Shown here: positions 11,916-22,592 of the stretch, piece after piece
Numbering within the stretch: the first letter of the stretch is position 1
Layout: every line of letters begins with the position of its first letter
Assembly: GCA_940337035.1 (NCBI GenBank)
Contig: OW679197.1
Span: 43,530,466-43,594,465, forward strand
Direction of reading: 5' to 3'
DNA from: Agriotes lineatus
Taxonomy: Eukaryota > Arthropoda > Insecta > Coleoptera > Elateridae
Length of the DNA stretch: 64,000 bases
The notes under the pieces: generated by a model
What the model saw: only the letters and a program-made list of their open reading frames with translations
The model's database searches: none
Told to the model about the DNA's origin: nothing
Program-made: the position numbers and the translations under genes

Positions 11916-14118
11916 GCCTTTTTCCATAGAGTATTGTCATATTTAATTTAATATACATAGGAGCTATTTGACCTAATACACAACGCTGGCCAAACATCTT
12001 GGTGAACAAATTTTATACCTTCTGCTAGGTTCTAAATCAGCCGTTTTTCTGACTTTGAGTTCAGACAAGTCCAAATAAGTCAGTTTTTGCAAATTTTGGT
12101 CGGCTTCAGGTATTTTATGTCCCCAATACTCACCATATCTGCCATCTGGGGAGGCGCTCCAAGGAGGATTAGCAAGTTCACACGGGAATAAAACAATAAC
12201 CATTCAAAATAAATACTGTCAATGAGTTACTGTTTGTAAGCAATAAGGAAGAGAAGAATAATGGGTTCTATATTTGGAAAATGCCTTTGACATAACCTAT
12301 ACTCATCAAATAAATTCTGAAAAAAGTTCTTTATAATTAAGCCAATGCATATCCGAAATCATTGATTCTTGATAGACTGGTTAAAAAACATTGATTTCTT
12401 TCAAATTTATAAATTATTGGAGCAGATTTCGAATTGCAGCTGTAGAAGCGTAAGAACAAATTACAATTATTATAGTGCAAACTTCGTCAGTTTTGAAAAG
12501 GCACTTCTTGGGTTGCTGAAGCACTAAAATTTCCTGCCGTGTGCAGCTGCCTATACCTCAGCGGATATCCGCAACTTAAACTGCTCAACCATTGCGAATA
12601 AGTCCTCCAACGTGCTTCCACATATGAGCCACTTTGACGCGTTAGTAATAATGCGAGACGTGTATTTCGCAAGCTTCCAATAAAACCAAATACCAATGAG
12701 TCCATCATGTTTTGCTGTCTGGAGCAGACGAGACTAGTCCAGTGAACTAAAAAGAAACCTGTACTTGCCTAAAACGGTCTTTGAGCTTCATTTAAATCGC
12801 AGCAGAGATAGATCTTATCTCAATTAACGCACATGCTTGCTTATGGAGTCTGTGAGGATATCCAGACGCATAGACTTTGCGTTCATGGCACTGCTGGCCA
12901 TCAGCCATTGAAGCAGAAATGCTCATTGTCAGAACTTCAATGGCAAGTTGGCTTGGAACCGCAAACGGACGGAGATGGTCTGTGTTCAAGGTTAGCTAAT
13001 TTACGAAAGTGCTTATTTGTAAGGCCAAAGAAGGAGCGGAAACTGTTATTCGGGCAGGTGATCGATTCAGTTTCCAGTATTGTTTCTGCGAAAACAGCTA
13101 ACGCAGGCATGTGGATGCTGCTGGATTTCGCGGTTTTGGAAATCGTGTGTAAGCCCTGAGGAATGCACGCATGTTCTAGGAATTTATATCAGCAGGTAAA
13201 TTTGAACTGGAATTCCAGGTACCTACTTGATGGGGGAAATAGATGCTAATCCAGCCGACTGAGGTAGTAAATATATTGCAACCACACTGTTATGATTCAA
13301 GTTTCATTCATATTTGAATTTTAACTAACTCATTTAAAATTAAACGCCCCTTTTCCATTGTTACTGGCTCTCGCAGTTTGATACATCCGCCAAACAACCA
13401 CATAAAAATTCAGAAACTAATAATATCCCTCAATTGTTTTTTAAAAAATTTCCTAAGGTTATAGACACTAACGTCCAAAGCAGAATGGTCAGTGTGTAAA
13501 TTTAATTGCTTCAGACGACTGGAAGTGTTTTTTCCGAAGCTGCCATAGCGACATTTTCATGATTGATGATGCAGTGCGCTTCCTGAACACATCGAAAATC
13601 ACAGGAAATCTGGCAGCTCTGGCGATATTGTTGTGGCCGTTACTAGAATTACTAGTGTGTAAGAAAGTAAACCTGAATGCGTAGGTCAACGTTTTCCGCT
13701 CAAGGTAATCCAGTACGCATGCCCCATGCACAGGTGAAGTCTTTATGCAACCGCCAGAGTGAGGCTATTCACCCGGCAAAATGTTAAAGCCCATTTCGTT
13801 GTTCATTTGTTTATTCGAGTCGCATTTAAAGTGTAACGTCAGCTGCGTCGTTTTCCGCGTTGCGTCGATGCGGCTTTTTAGGAATTATTAAGGGTTTCGA
13901 AATTATTTAATTTGTATAATGGCCAGCCAAACGTTCCTTTATTAAAAGGTTAGATTGAAGATATAAAAATTATTAAATACATGGAAAGCTAGGTATTATT
14001 ATTACCGATAATCTTCACTAAGTCTTTCTACATTATTAAAAACCTTAAGTCAGAACTATGAAAGAAACTATTGCGACGTATGATGTAATTTTTAAAGTTG
14101 CATTCTATTAATTTAGTA
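11916..14118. other. Intergenic stretch, no supported gene
   Basis: The region 11916-13750 is less AT-rich than its surroundings and has several short minus-strand frames, plus a + frame at 12833-13159. None shows a domain, signal peptide or splice sites that agree between frames. It may include the 5' part of the minus-strand LINE next to it. Confidence 0.35.
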
Positions 14119-14120
14119 TA

Positions 14121-14846
14121 CAGGGTGTCAACAATTTTATTAGACAAGTCATAACTTCTAGAGTATTAGGTATATGAAAATGAGATTTGGTATGGACAAA
14201 TGGTATAGGGGGAAGAGAGTTTTCGCATATTTTTCACTTTCTGGTCACTTCCGGTTTTACCGGAAATGGCTCCGGTTTTGAATTTTCAAATGGAACACCC
14301 TGTATATTTTTATATTTTTGGATTTCTGAGACAATTCTCGATCAGAATGTGACATTTTAGACATTTTTTAAGCCTACTTGATTTTTTTAGAGACACTTTT
14401 AGTATTGCATCTAGGTGGCCATGATTGGACGCAAACTAATCTAAGGACCTCAGGTGATGTCAGAAAATTACAATCGCAAAGTTTTAGTGATTAGTATGAT
14501 AGATAGGAATAAGACAAGTTGACAAAATAACATTTTCGTGTCTAACTATTTTTTTTAAATGGCGACCCTTTTTTGACAAGCACTTTCCGAAAAGAGGATA
14601 TTTTGGCCAATCTAACGATACTAATTTATTTGCGATTGGATTAAAAATAAGCTCATAAATTAAATATTTCTCAGCAAAATACTGGATAATAATTTATTTT
14701 CTTTTGTCAAGTGTGCCATGGATAGCCAAGATGCATAATACCTATCCTCTCCCTATACCATTTAGCTACGAGTATACCAAATCTCATTTTGATACACCTA
14801 ATACTCTAGAAGTTATGACTTGTCTAATAAATTCGTTGACACCCGG
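14121..14846. mobile_element. Mariner-type MITE, 726 bp, TA-flanked
   Basis: The left end CAGGGTGTCAACAATTTTAT and the right end (complement CCGGGTGTCAACGAATTTAT) are inverted copies that can be followed for about 110 bp. The shared blocks are GACAAGTCATAACTTCTAGA, GTATTAGGT and AATGAGATTTGGTAT. Each end abuts TA (14119-14120 and 14847-14848), the Tc1/mariner target duplication. There is no transposase frame inside. A small + frame at 14704 is just the right inverted repeat read through. Confidence 0.82.
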
Positions 14847-14849
14847 TAT

Positions 14850-17299
14850 ATGGAGAATCTGCTGTTGTGAATGGGCAACTAAATGTAAAAATAATTGATT
14901 AACTGCGAGATTACCTGTAAAAAGTAAGTTAAAGTAATCAGACAAGTTCAGCAAAACGAAATAAAAAATAGACAGAATTAAACAAAAATAATTGAAATGT
15001 GGAAAGAAGAAATGAAGCTAAAACCATACTTAAAGAATAGCGGAATGACTTTGAGCAAATTAAACAAGAAATGTCGATTGTTAAAAAAGGAAGTAGAAAA
15101 TGAAAGGATGACCAGCTTTAAACGAGAGGTAACACAGCACTAGCTAGCTCAAAACCTCAGCAGAATATGGCGTGAATAAGGACCAGGCAGCGATTCTTAA
15201 GGTTACCAAAAGAAACTTATTAACATTTATAGAAACGGGCGCCAGTCGTTATTCAGAAGAAAAATACAAACTAGCTACCAAAAAGATTCACCACCTACCT
15301 TGCATGCTTCGAACTTCACAATCTAAATCTAAAAAACGAGCAGGTTCATGATAAATATAAATAACAAAGAAAATATTCCAGTAAGAGTAAATAGATTTAA
15401 TTTCATCAAATAGTCTCACAAATAACAAGCGTAGTTATATAAGAAATATTAAACAATGACATAATGACACAATTAAAATAATTGGAATTCAAAACATTTG
15501 ACAAACCAACAAATTTAACCTATCAGACCACATCTTAACGGCTGAGCTGATAAAACTCCCGATCGCCGGCATGCAAGTTGATAAAAATGAATTTCATTGC
15601 CTGACGATCAAGGTCGAACTACACTAAATAAATGCATTTCAGTTTGTATACTCTGGATGAGTGGTTCAATAGTTCCCTAATTGATACGCAAATTGGACTG
15701 ATAATAAGCTAATAAGTAACTTGTTCCGCGCGCGAGATTAATACCAAAGGCCTTTGTTAGATCGATGCATAACCTATTGCTGGCAAAACTGCCTTTATCG
15801 TCAATGCAAAATCACTGAATTAGGCAAATGTTGTGGGAAGCTTCAGCACGGTTTTTTAAGCGAAGCAGGCAATGGTTGTATCTGCAGCTGGAACTGACGT
15901 TGCATTCCGAGGCCCGAAGGTGGTTACGGAAAACAGTCTTCAGCACAGCGCTACGAGCGTTGACTGAGAAATTGATTACCATTTAATGCGTATGCAGCAG
16001 AAAGAGGATATCGCAGGTCAAGACCGAATTACCACGTTAATTATTAAGGAAACTCAATAATTCAAAGAAGCTTAACCTACGATTACAAGTGGGCCTTAGA
16101 TACGCGTGCAGATCGCTTCTTTTAACCGTACTCAAACGGTTGTTTACATAAAACAATTGGCAGCCCCAAAAAGCAAAGCCTACTCTGAGGAAACATGTGT
16201 GACAAAATCACTTTGCACGTCACTAGCGATTTAGCCTACCACATAGGTGGCTTTGTTCTAATTAAGCTCATTTTACACTTATAAAATGGAATTGTAACTA
16301 AAACAACAGAAACTCTTGTAAAAGAAACATAATTTTTCTAAATTAACTAACAGGTTTAAACCCCGCCTGCGTCAGCTGATGGGTGGATTGAGTAGCACAT
16401 TAGTTGATGTTGCCCAGATAAAGGAGGAGGGTTGACAGAACGTATAAAGAAAGCAAGCTTATAATAAGAAACGACCCGGCGAGAAAATGTATAAGACGAA
16501 AATGAAAGCGATAGCAGCGCTACTTGGCTGGTGGAATATTCTATCAGGGATCCGTAAAGACCAAAAAGTGATCATAGAGATAAATTCAAGCCATATTAAC
16601 TTGTTTTTTTTAGAAACAAAAAATTTTTAAGCTGCTGTGCACCAAACATCAACAAGCCCCAAGAAGAAAAGATACTGTTCCTCTCTTAGATTCAAGATGT
16701 TCTTGATAAGATTCTCCCCATCGAAAACCTGTTTGTAATGGGAAACTCGTGTTAAAAATGAAATTATCTCTGGAGTCGTGCACAAGTTCAAATGGAAGGT
16801 ATTAAATGATAATGGAGAAGATCTGATAACAACTTGTGCCTAAAACGAGTTTAGAATCAATAATACCTACTTTGGAAATTGAACTTATGGGAACACGATA
16901 CCATGCTGAGTCCGTGAAGAAGCATTGAGACTCGAGCGTTTTAATTTAGAAGGTAGGCAAACGATTTACTAAGCTTGTTGCTTAGTTATGATTTACTCTA
17001 GATTCTTTTTTAATTCGGTTATTGTATTGTAACTGAACAACATGAAAAGTCATTTATATCGGTCACCGCCGCCGCCGTTAAGGATCACCTCATCTTTAAA
17101 TTATGTTTAATAAATGTATAAATTTGTATTACAAAAAAAATTGAACGACATACGGCCCATACACAAAGAATCGACTTGGTTAACTATAAACCTCGACTGC
17201 TGCTAAGTGAGACAGCAGTTCACGGTCTCAAACTGTTTTTATACAGTGTCTAGCTTTCTCTGAATTTGGTTAGCTGTTACCTGTTTGGTTTCCCAGACA
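14850..17299. other. Intergenic stretch, no supported gene
   Basis: About 2.4 kb. On the + strand around 14990-15130 there is a lysine-rich frame with a coiled-coil look, and another around 15180-15340, both broken by stops. They could be remnants of a mobile-element protein, but I do not recognise one. Confidence 0.35.
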
Positions 17300-17373
17300 A
17301 TGAGCAGTTCCGGATGTAGAAATTCGTTCAGAGATGACACTGTCCGCGAGCTGTTGCAAGGACCTTGCTGCAG
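17300..17373 (+). CDS. Candidate first coding exon, unknown protein
   Basis: An ATG at 17300 opens 24 codons plus 2 bases and ends in CAG followed by GTAAAA, a good splice donor, leaving phase 2. The peptide starts MSSSGCRNSFRDDTVRELL and ends near GPCC. It has balanced composition and codon use unlike the AT-rich flanks. A TATA-like TTTTTATACAG lies about 60 bp upstream. No continuing exon was found in this window before the young LTR element at 18756, so the exon is unproven. I do not recognise the protein. Confidence 0.3.
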
Positions 17374-18100
17374 GTAAAAATATCTCAAACCTTCATTCCC
17401 ATTTTTTACTACGTTCAATACTATAGGAATTTAATAACATTTAAAATTTAACGAAATATAGTTATGTGCAAAAATTTGAGAGGCTGTGGTATTTTTAGGC
17501 TCAGAAACATACATATCTCTTCTCACTTCCATTTGCTGGAGTTTATGAATTGCTCAAAGACAAAATGAAGAACCAGACCCCGTTATATATATTGCTATGA
17601 AAACATTTTAGTAGCCTTTATATTACGCACAGTATTTAATAGTAATAAATAACATACCTAGCAAAACAAATATTTATTATAAGAATGTTCAGTAAATGTA
17701 ATAATTTGAAATTCAGAATTGTTAAGAAATAGCATAGGCCATGAAAATAATTGCATAATGACGGTTTTCAATACCTTTATCTTTGTTTAAAACATAATAA
17801 GATCAGAACAGACATGGCAATTCATGTAACAATGGGTAAACTCTAAACAAAACAATTGGGGTAGCTTCTTTGAAAGCCTTGGTTGTGAATGTGAATGTTA
17901 TGTGTTAATAAATACCCAAGTTAATTAAAAGTGTTGTTTAATTGAGTGATTGTGTCCTGGGTTACTTGTGGAAGTTTTGCCTTGCATTAGGCTTCCGTAC
18001 AGGTAAAATACGTGGGGTAGAAGTGGTCCAGTGGAAGCTGTGGTGTTTTGGGCATATTCTACGGAGGTCCACACAGGTTTATAAGTTTGTATACAAGTGA
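17374..18100. other. Intergenic or intronic stretch
   Basis: I see nothing coding. The stretch would be intron if the candidate exon at 17300 is real. Confidence 0.35.
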
Positions 18101-18107
18101 ATAAGAG

Positions 18108-18190
18108 AGCAGCGGCCGTGTAGCACAGCGGAGTACGAGATTTGAGGCCCCACCTTCATTGTAAGCGGTTCTAGAGGTGTTCGAGAACAT
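18108..18190 (+). repeat. tRNA-derived SINE-like head
   Basis: TAGCACAGCGG at 18121-18131 is a perfect A-box and GCGGTTCTAGAGG near 18165 is a partial B-box. The leader GCAGCGGCCGTG is shared with a second tRNA-like sequence at 25991. This suggests one SINE family with two diverged copies rather than working tRNA genes. Confidence 0.4.
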
Positions 18191-18751
18191 CAGTCGTTCA
18201 CCAGGTGGGTTCCAGCGCAGACTTGGGCTTTGCTAACTGCAAGCAAACAACAACGAGTGGCCCAGAGCATCTTGGGAGTTCCAGCGAGGGGCAGGTAGCC
18301 CTATTTTCCTATCTTATCCTCCTAAAAGTGCTAGTTTTGTGAATGTCCTTTCTTAGCGTTCTTTAGCGTGTCACTTCCGGTTGATGGCGTGGGTAGAAGT
18401 GTTTTTTATGATGCAGAATACTTACGTTTGATTATGATCGCATAGGAACAGCTTTAATTACTTGGACAGCGAGAAATTAATTAAAATTGTCAGCTTGTTT
18501 ATGTATTCTGGATGCAAGGAAACCATTTTGGTTTTGGATTAGTCCCATAAGTAAAACATATAAGTTGTCAAATCCTATTAGAAAAATAGCGATATAGAGA
18601 GTGCTTATAATTAAACGTTTATTTTAAAATCTGATCTTAAATAGTCATTCCTAGCCAAACGTAGTTAATTAGTAATGATGGCAAAAGCAAGTTCATATTC
18701 GTTTTTCTTAATTAGATGTAGCGACCTAACTCTGGGATGAGAGTAAATTAG
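18191..18751. other. Target region of the young LTR element
   Basis: AT-rich non-coding sequence up to the target duplication. I see no exon or repeat of note. Confidence 0.4.
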
Positions 18752-18755
18752 AATT
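18752..18755. repeat. Target-site duplication AATT (left)
   Basis: AATT immediately precedes the 5' LTR and is repeated right after the 3' LTR at 24302-24305. A 4-bp duplication fits Ty3/gypsy-type or some BEL-type integrases. Being only 4 bp and AT-rich it is weak alone, but both LTR edges are exact. Confidence 0.75.
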
Positions 18756-18997
18756 TGTTAAGTCATTTTGCTATTTCAGATGCTTAATTGCATTTCACGC
18801 CGTTAGTTAGGTCATTTTGGTATTTTGAATAGCCGCCTAAGCTTAGAGCAGCGCGCCCGTATGCTAAGCCCTTTTAGCTCTTTATTTGGCTCCATCGCCT
18901 AATTCCAGAATCACGATTTCGCACATAGTTAGCCTAAAAAGCAGTATTTGTCGTCGGTTGGAGCTCTCCTCTGATGGCGTTTTTCTGAATTCTGAAT

Positions 18998-19103
18998 AGC
19001 ACGCTGTGGCGGCGTGATACCAGCGTGGCCCGCATTGGTTTGTTTCATTTAGCACGCGGTGGCGGCGTGATACCAGCGTGGCCCGCATTGGTTGGTTTCA
19101 TTT
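18998..19103 (+). repeat. Tandem duplication 2 x 53 bp in the LTR
   Basis: The unit begins AGCACGC and contains GGCGGCGTGATACCAGCGTG. The two units are nearly identical, and the arrangement is repeated at 22835-22940 in the 3' LTR. Confidence 0.92.
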
Positions 19104-19588
19104 CATCGCCTTGCGATTCGCTGTGGTTTAGTCACGTGGGGGACGCGGCGAAGGTGACCTTTTGCCGACGCTTCCCTCGGTGAGTCTTCCAGAGCCCGTG
19201 GCAGAGAGCGCTTGTGTGTGGTGGTGGTGATTCGAAATTTGTAGAGTGATCTTCGGCGTAACGTGGGTGTTTTGGAGCCCAGTTCCTGCTACTATTAGTG
19301 AGGGGTCGTGCCCCCTTCATCTCGACCTACGAGGATTTGGTTCAGCAGAACGAGTGAGGCCCCCATCATTTTCGTCGTCCCGTTGTACGCGTCTTGACGC
19401 GTCTCCCGTCGCCATTGAGGCGGTTATGCATTCACCCCCTTTCGCCGTTGTAACACCGAAGGTACCTACCACCTACGATTGCAGCTCGTCGCAACTCAGC
19501 TGTACCAGGCTCCCTCGCCGCCCACGCATTAAGGTATGTGCCTTTAACCTGATTACCGCTGTGAACGCGAGTGTTACTCATTACTACT

Positions 19589-19804
19589 CATTACTACGCT
19601 AGTGTATTCATTCAGACTGCAGACAGTTCAGGCCGTGAAGGCTAATGTAAATCGTCGCTGCCCTTGCATAAGGCAATGTGTATCTTTGTACCTATTCATT
19701 ACTACGCTAGTGTATTCATTCAGACTGCAGACAGTTCAGGCCGTGAAGGCTAATGTAAATCGTCGCTGCCCTTGCATAAGGCAATGTGTATCTTTGTACC
19801 TATT
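19589..19804 (+). repeat. Tandem duplication 2 x 108 bp in the LTR
   Basis: The two 108-bp units (19589-19696 and 19697-19804) are identical as far as I could compare, each from CATTACTACGCTAG to GTACCTATT. The same dimer is at 23426-23641 in the 3' LTR, so the duplication happened before this insertion. Confidence 0.93.
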
Positions 19805-19996
19805 ATTGCTGTTCACTAATGTTCAACATCTGTCGTTAAGCTTAGAGCGCGCGTGCCAGCTGGTGCCCTTAATTATAGAGTAAGGTTAGATACAGGGCGA
19901 CGCATTCTGCTACCCCATTGTAACTCGAAGTGAAATATATGATTGGTTAGTTAAGGGAACTATTGTTTGTTTCGGTTTGTGCATGTTCTGTTACAG

Positions 19997-20058
19997 ATAG
20001 ACGCCCCTTTATTGTACGAATTATTGTACGACGGAACGAGGAAGCTGTGAGCGTGCAG
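19997..20058 (+). other. Exon-like segment conserved among related LTRs
   Basis: The 62-nt segment is preceded by TGCATGTTCTGTTACAG (acceptor) and followed by GTGAGTGGG (donor). It ends in GAGCGTGCAG. The LTR ending at 62060 has the same arrangement at 61588-61647, and the minus-strand LTR has it at 63725-63784. In each case acceptor, donor and length (60-62 nt) are kept although much of the inside differs. It could be a non-coding exon of the element's spliced leader. Confidence 0.6.
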
Positions 20059-20473
20059 GTGAGTGGGACAGCTGCGTAGTCGTGGTCGGATGGACACCTA
20101 ATCACAATCCTTGCTTAAGGCAATCCCGAAGTTGTTGTTTGACCTTGCAACTCTTGAATAATCTCATTGGCGGAGAATTTTTGCATGCTTCGCTCCCGTC
20201 TAACCGTCCAGGCCCGGTTAGCCGGGTTAAGACAGGCTTGGTGGCGCCCTCATAATTTCGACATACCCTGTATATATTATGCCACAACGCGCTTGCCCAG
20301 AACGTATCGTGTGACTCACGCCCGACTCCCTGAGCGTTCCAGCCGTGGCCTATTAGCCTATTTCGAACCGATCTCAGGGCAAGTGTGTCATGTTTTCAGG
20401 ACTGATTCCGTGGTGCGATGCTCACCTTGGGTGGGTGTCGTAAAGTCCTTTTCATACCGTAACAGGCTAATTT

Positions 20474-20491
20474 TGGCGCCCAACGTGGGGC
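20474..20491 (+). other. Primer-binding site
   Basis: TGGCGCCCAACGTGGGGC starts 10 bases after the 5' LTR end. It begins with TGG, the complement of a tRNA CCA tail, as expected for the minus-strand primer site. I do not assign which tRNA. Confidence 0.85.
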
Positions 20492-22580
20492 GATTCAGGC
20501 CTTCCTGGCTTTGCTTTGCTTAGCCTTGTTGTGTCATTTATATTGTTGTCACAAATGTTTTTTTTTCTCGTCATTTCGAAGTGGTATGGACTGGTAAACC
20601 GTTTTTTTCCTTAGTAGAATATTTTACCGAGCTTCTTTTCTTGTTTTCTATTTGTCTTTTCCTGTTTTCTTCTGTTTTCTATATGTCTTTTCTTGTCTTT
20701 TCCTGTTCTTAGTTTATTTTCATTAGTTTTCTTGACCGTGTATATGTTTTTTCTTAGTTGTCATTTGTCTTTACGTTTCTTTTCTTGTTTTCTTTATGTT
20801 TTTTCTTGTCTTTTCTTATTTTCTATTTGTAGTTTTGTGTTTTGTTGTTGTTTATCGCCTTTTTGAGTTTTCTTTTTGTGTTTTTCCATGTCTTTTCATA
20901 TTTTGAGTATCTTTTTCGTCATTTTTACCGTCGTTTCTTGTTTTTTTTAGCCAGTTCATACTACCGAGATCTCTCGTTGCATTTAGTGCAGATTTTATCC
21001 CGTATTAGTCGGATTTAGTACCAGATGTTGTTGAGTGAAGGTACCGACCTTGTTTTTTTTAAGTCTTTTCGAAGGCTTAGTTGGGAGTTTCGATTCCCTG
21101 TCGTTTATATTGTTTAGCCTTGGGCTAAGTTGACACTTTTGTTGTACCGAACTGACGTTTATCGATTTTGACGTTAATGATTACCGATTTTGACGTTTTT
21201 TTTTTTTTTTTTTTTTTTTCTCTATCGTTTGGTGTTGTACCGAGTTGATTTTTGGTAAGCAGGTTGGAATTCATTTTTACCTTCATTACCGTGTTTTGGT
21301 TTGCTGATAAGTTTTGGTGTGCTGTTGGTGTGCTTGGGGAGATTCGCTCGTGCGGTTATTACGTCCCTCAGGCCATCTTCTTAGTTGGTTTGACGTAGTT
21401 ATTTTCGTTGGACTTTTATTTCGTTTTCATTATTATCATGTACCGCCCAACTTTGTTTACCGACTTCTTCGTGGACGCCCCTAACAGTCATAGTAGTGTT
21501 TTGTACACTTTCCGTTAGTATTTAACGAGTCTTTACCGCTGGTCGGAATGCTTCGTATTTGTTGACGTTTTGTTGTCATTTACCGTACCCTATTTGTCTG
21601 ATGACGTCATGTTGTCACGTATCGTGTTCTTTGTGAACAGTTTCGTTGAAGCTTTTGAGCTTTGTGTGGCAGTAATGCGCTGCTGTCCGCATGAGGCCTC
21701 TTTGGTATTCAAGTTTTCAAGTATTAAGTATTTAAAGATTTTTTGACTTTTTTTTTTTTTGTAGTGATGCCCTGTTGTTGTCGTGGCCTAACGCTCTTTT
21801 ACCGTACCGTTGGCCGTCGCCATTTTCAACCACCTGTGTGGGATTACATAAAGAGAGCGTGTTTCTGGTCATTTTGTTTCGTGCGGACCCTGTCGTAGTA
21901 AGGTAGTCCCTTTGGGCCGCATGGATTTCTGAAAAGGATTTATTGGGCATGCGTCATCGAACGCCTACACCCTTGGAGACTTGGTTCTTCTGGATTTTCT
22001 TTTGGTGTTCGGTGTTGGAGTCATTTTCGAGCTCGCGCTTTGCGGTTTAATAGTCGACTTGGCTCCGGCATCGGCATTGATTGAGGATTTCGGTGGACTG
22101 AGTTTTTCCTATTACTGATTATGACTATTTTTGACAGTTTCTGTCACAACCATTTTCCCTTTTTGGTGGTTCATCCTCTTCTCTTGGGTACTAATACCAG
22201 TTGTGGGATCCACACAATGCGCCGATCTCGTGACGCGCAGCGTGCCCTCTTCAGGTAACCCTTGGGTGGGACTTTGGACTTCCATCTCTATACCCCCCCT
22301 CCCTGTGTTCTTTTGGAACGGTTGGTCGGAAGTGTCCACAGGTGTAAGACCTATTTTACCCGATTTTGACCCAAACAATTTACGTATTTTCTACTGGCGT
22401 ATCCAGTCTTTCTTCTTCCTCTTCTCTCTTCCCTCCTGTCGTACCCTATCTGGTGGCCGGTGTGCGTAATTCCTTTGGGGGTACAGCTATCGTATCAGCG
22501 TTTCCGGCCGTTTGAGTTCTCGTGGCGCCGCAGCCAAAATGCCTCGTTGTTTTATAAGAGACTTCGGGGAACTCTCTTTC

Positions 22581-22592
22581 AAGTAAGGGGAG
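22581..22592 (+). other. Polypurine tract
   Basis: AAGTAAGGGGAG directly precedes the 3' LTR, as required for plus-strand priming. It contains a single T. Confidence 0.8.

Larger units (their letters stand above)
18756..20464 (+). repeat. 5' LTR, 1709 bp
   Basis: It starts TGTTAAG and ends CCGTAACA, giving the inverted terminal pentamer TGTTA...TAACA. It contains two internal tandem duplications, 2 x 53 bp at 18998-19103 and 2 x 108 bp at 19589-19804. Several splice-like signals are present, including a 62-nt exon-like segment at 19997-20058. Its last third, from about 20180, is shared with the LTRs ending at 62060 and 63320. The largest frames inside (118 residues at 19246 and 20167) show no domain and are probably not translated. 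Confidence 0.95.
18756..22592 (+). mobile_element. Young non-autonomous LTR retrotransposon (5' LTR and internal part)
   Basis: Together with the 3' LTR (22593-24301) this is a complete 5546-bp element in + orientation. It has a 5' LTR, a primer-binding site, a 2128-bp internal region, a polypurine tract and a 3' LTR, flanked by AATT. The internal region has no gag, protease, reverse transcriptase, RNase H or integrase frame. The element is therefore of the LARD type (large retrotransposon derivative) and must have been copied with proteins from a relative. I noticed only two differences between its two LTRs (19243/23080 and 20176/24013), so the insertion is very recent on an evolutionary scale. 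Confidence 0.92.
20465..22592 (+). other. Internal region of the LTR element, non-coding
   Basis: The first part (20540-20960) is strongly T-rich with repeated TTTTCTTGTTTTCT-like units. A pure T run of about 24 lies near 21198. The only frame of note is 22131-22469 (112 codons). It begins with a hydrophobic, signal-like stretch (FPFWWFILFSWVLIPVVG) and has no other known motif, so it may be an accidental frame or a small secreted-protein remnant. Confidence 0.75.

Noticed and set aside
12833..13159. 108-codon + frame in a less AT-rich block
   Set aside because: Antisense frames are equally open, no domain is seen, and no splice sites agree with it.
19246..19602. 118-codon frame in both LTRs
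   Set aside because: Identical in both LTRs simply because the LTRs are nearly identical. No domain, and the related LTRs do not keep it.
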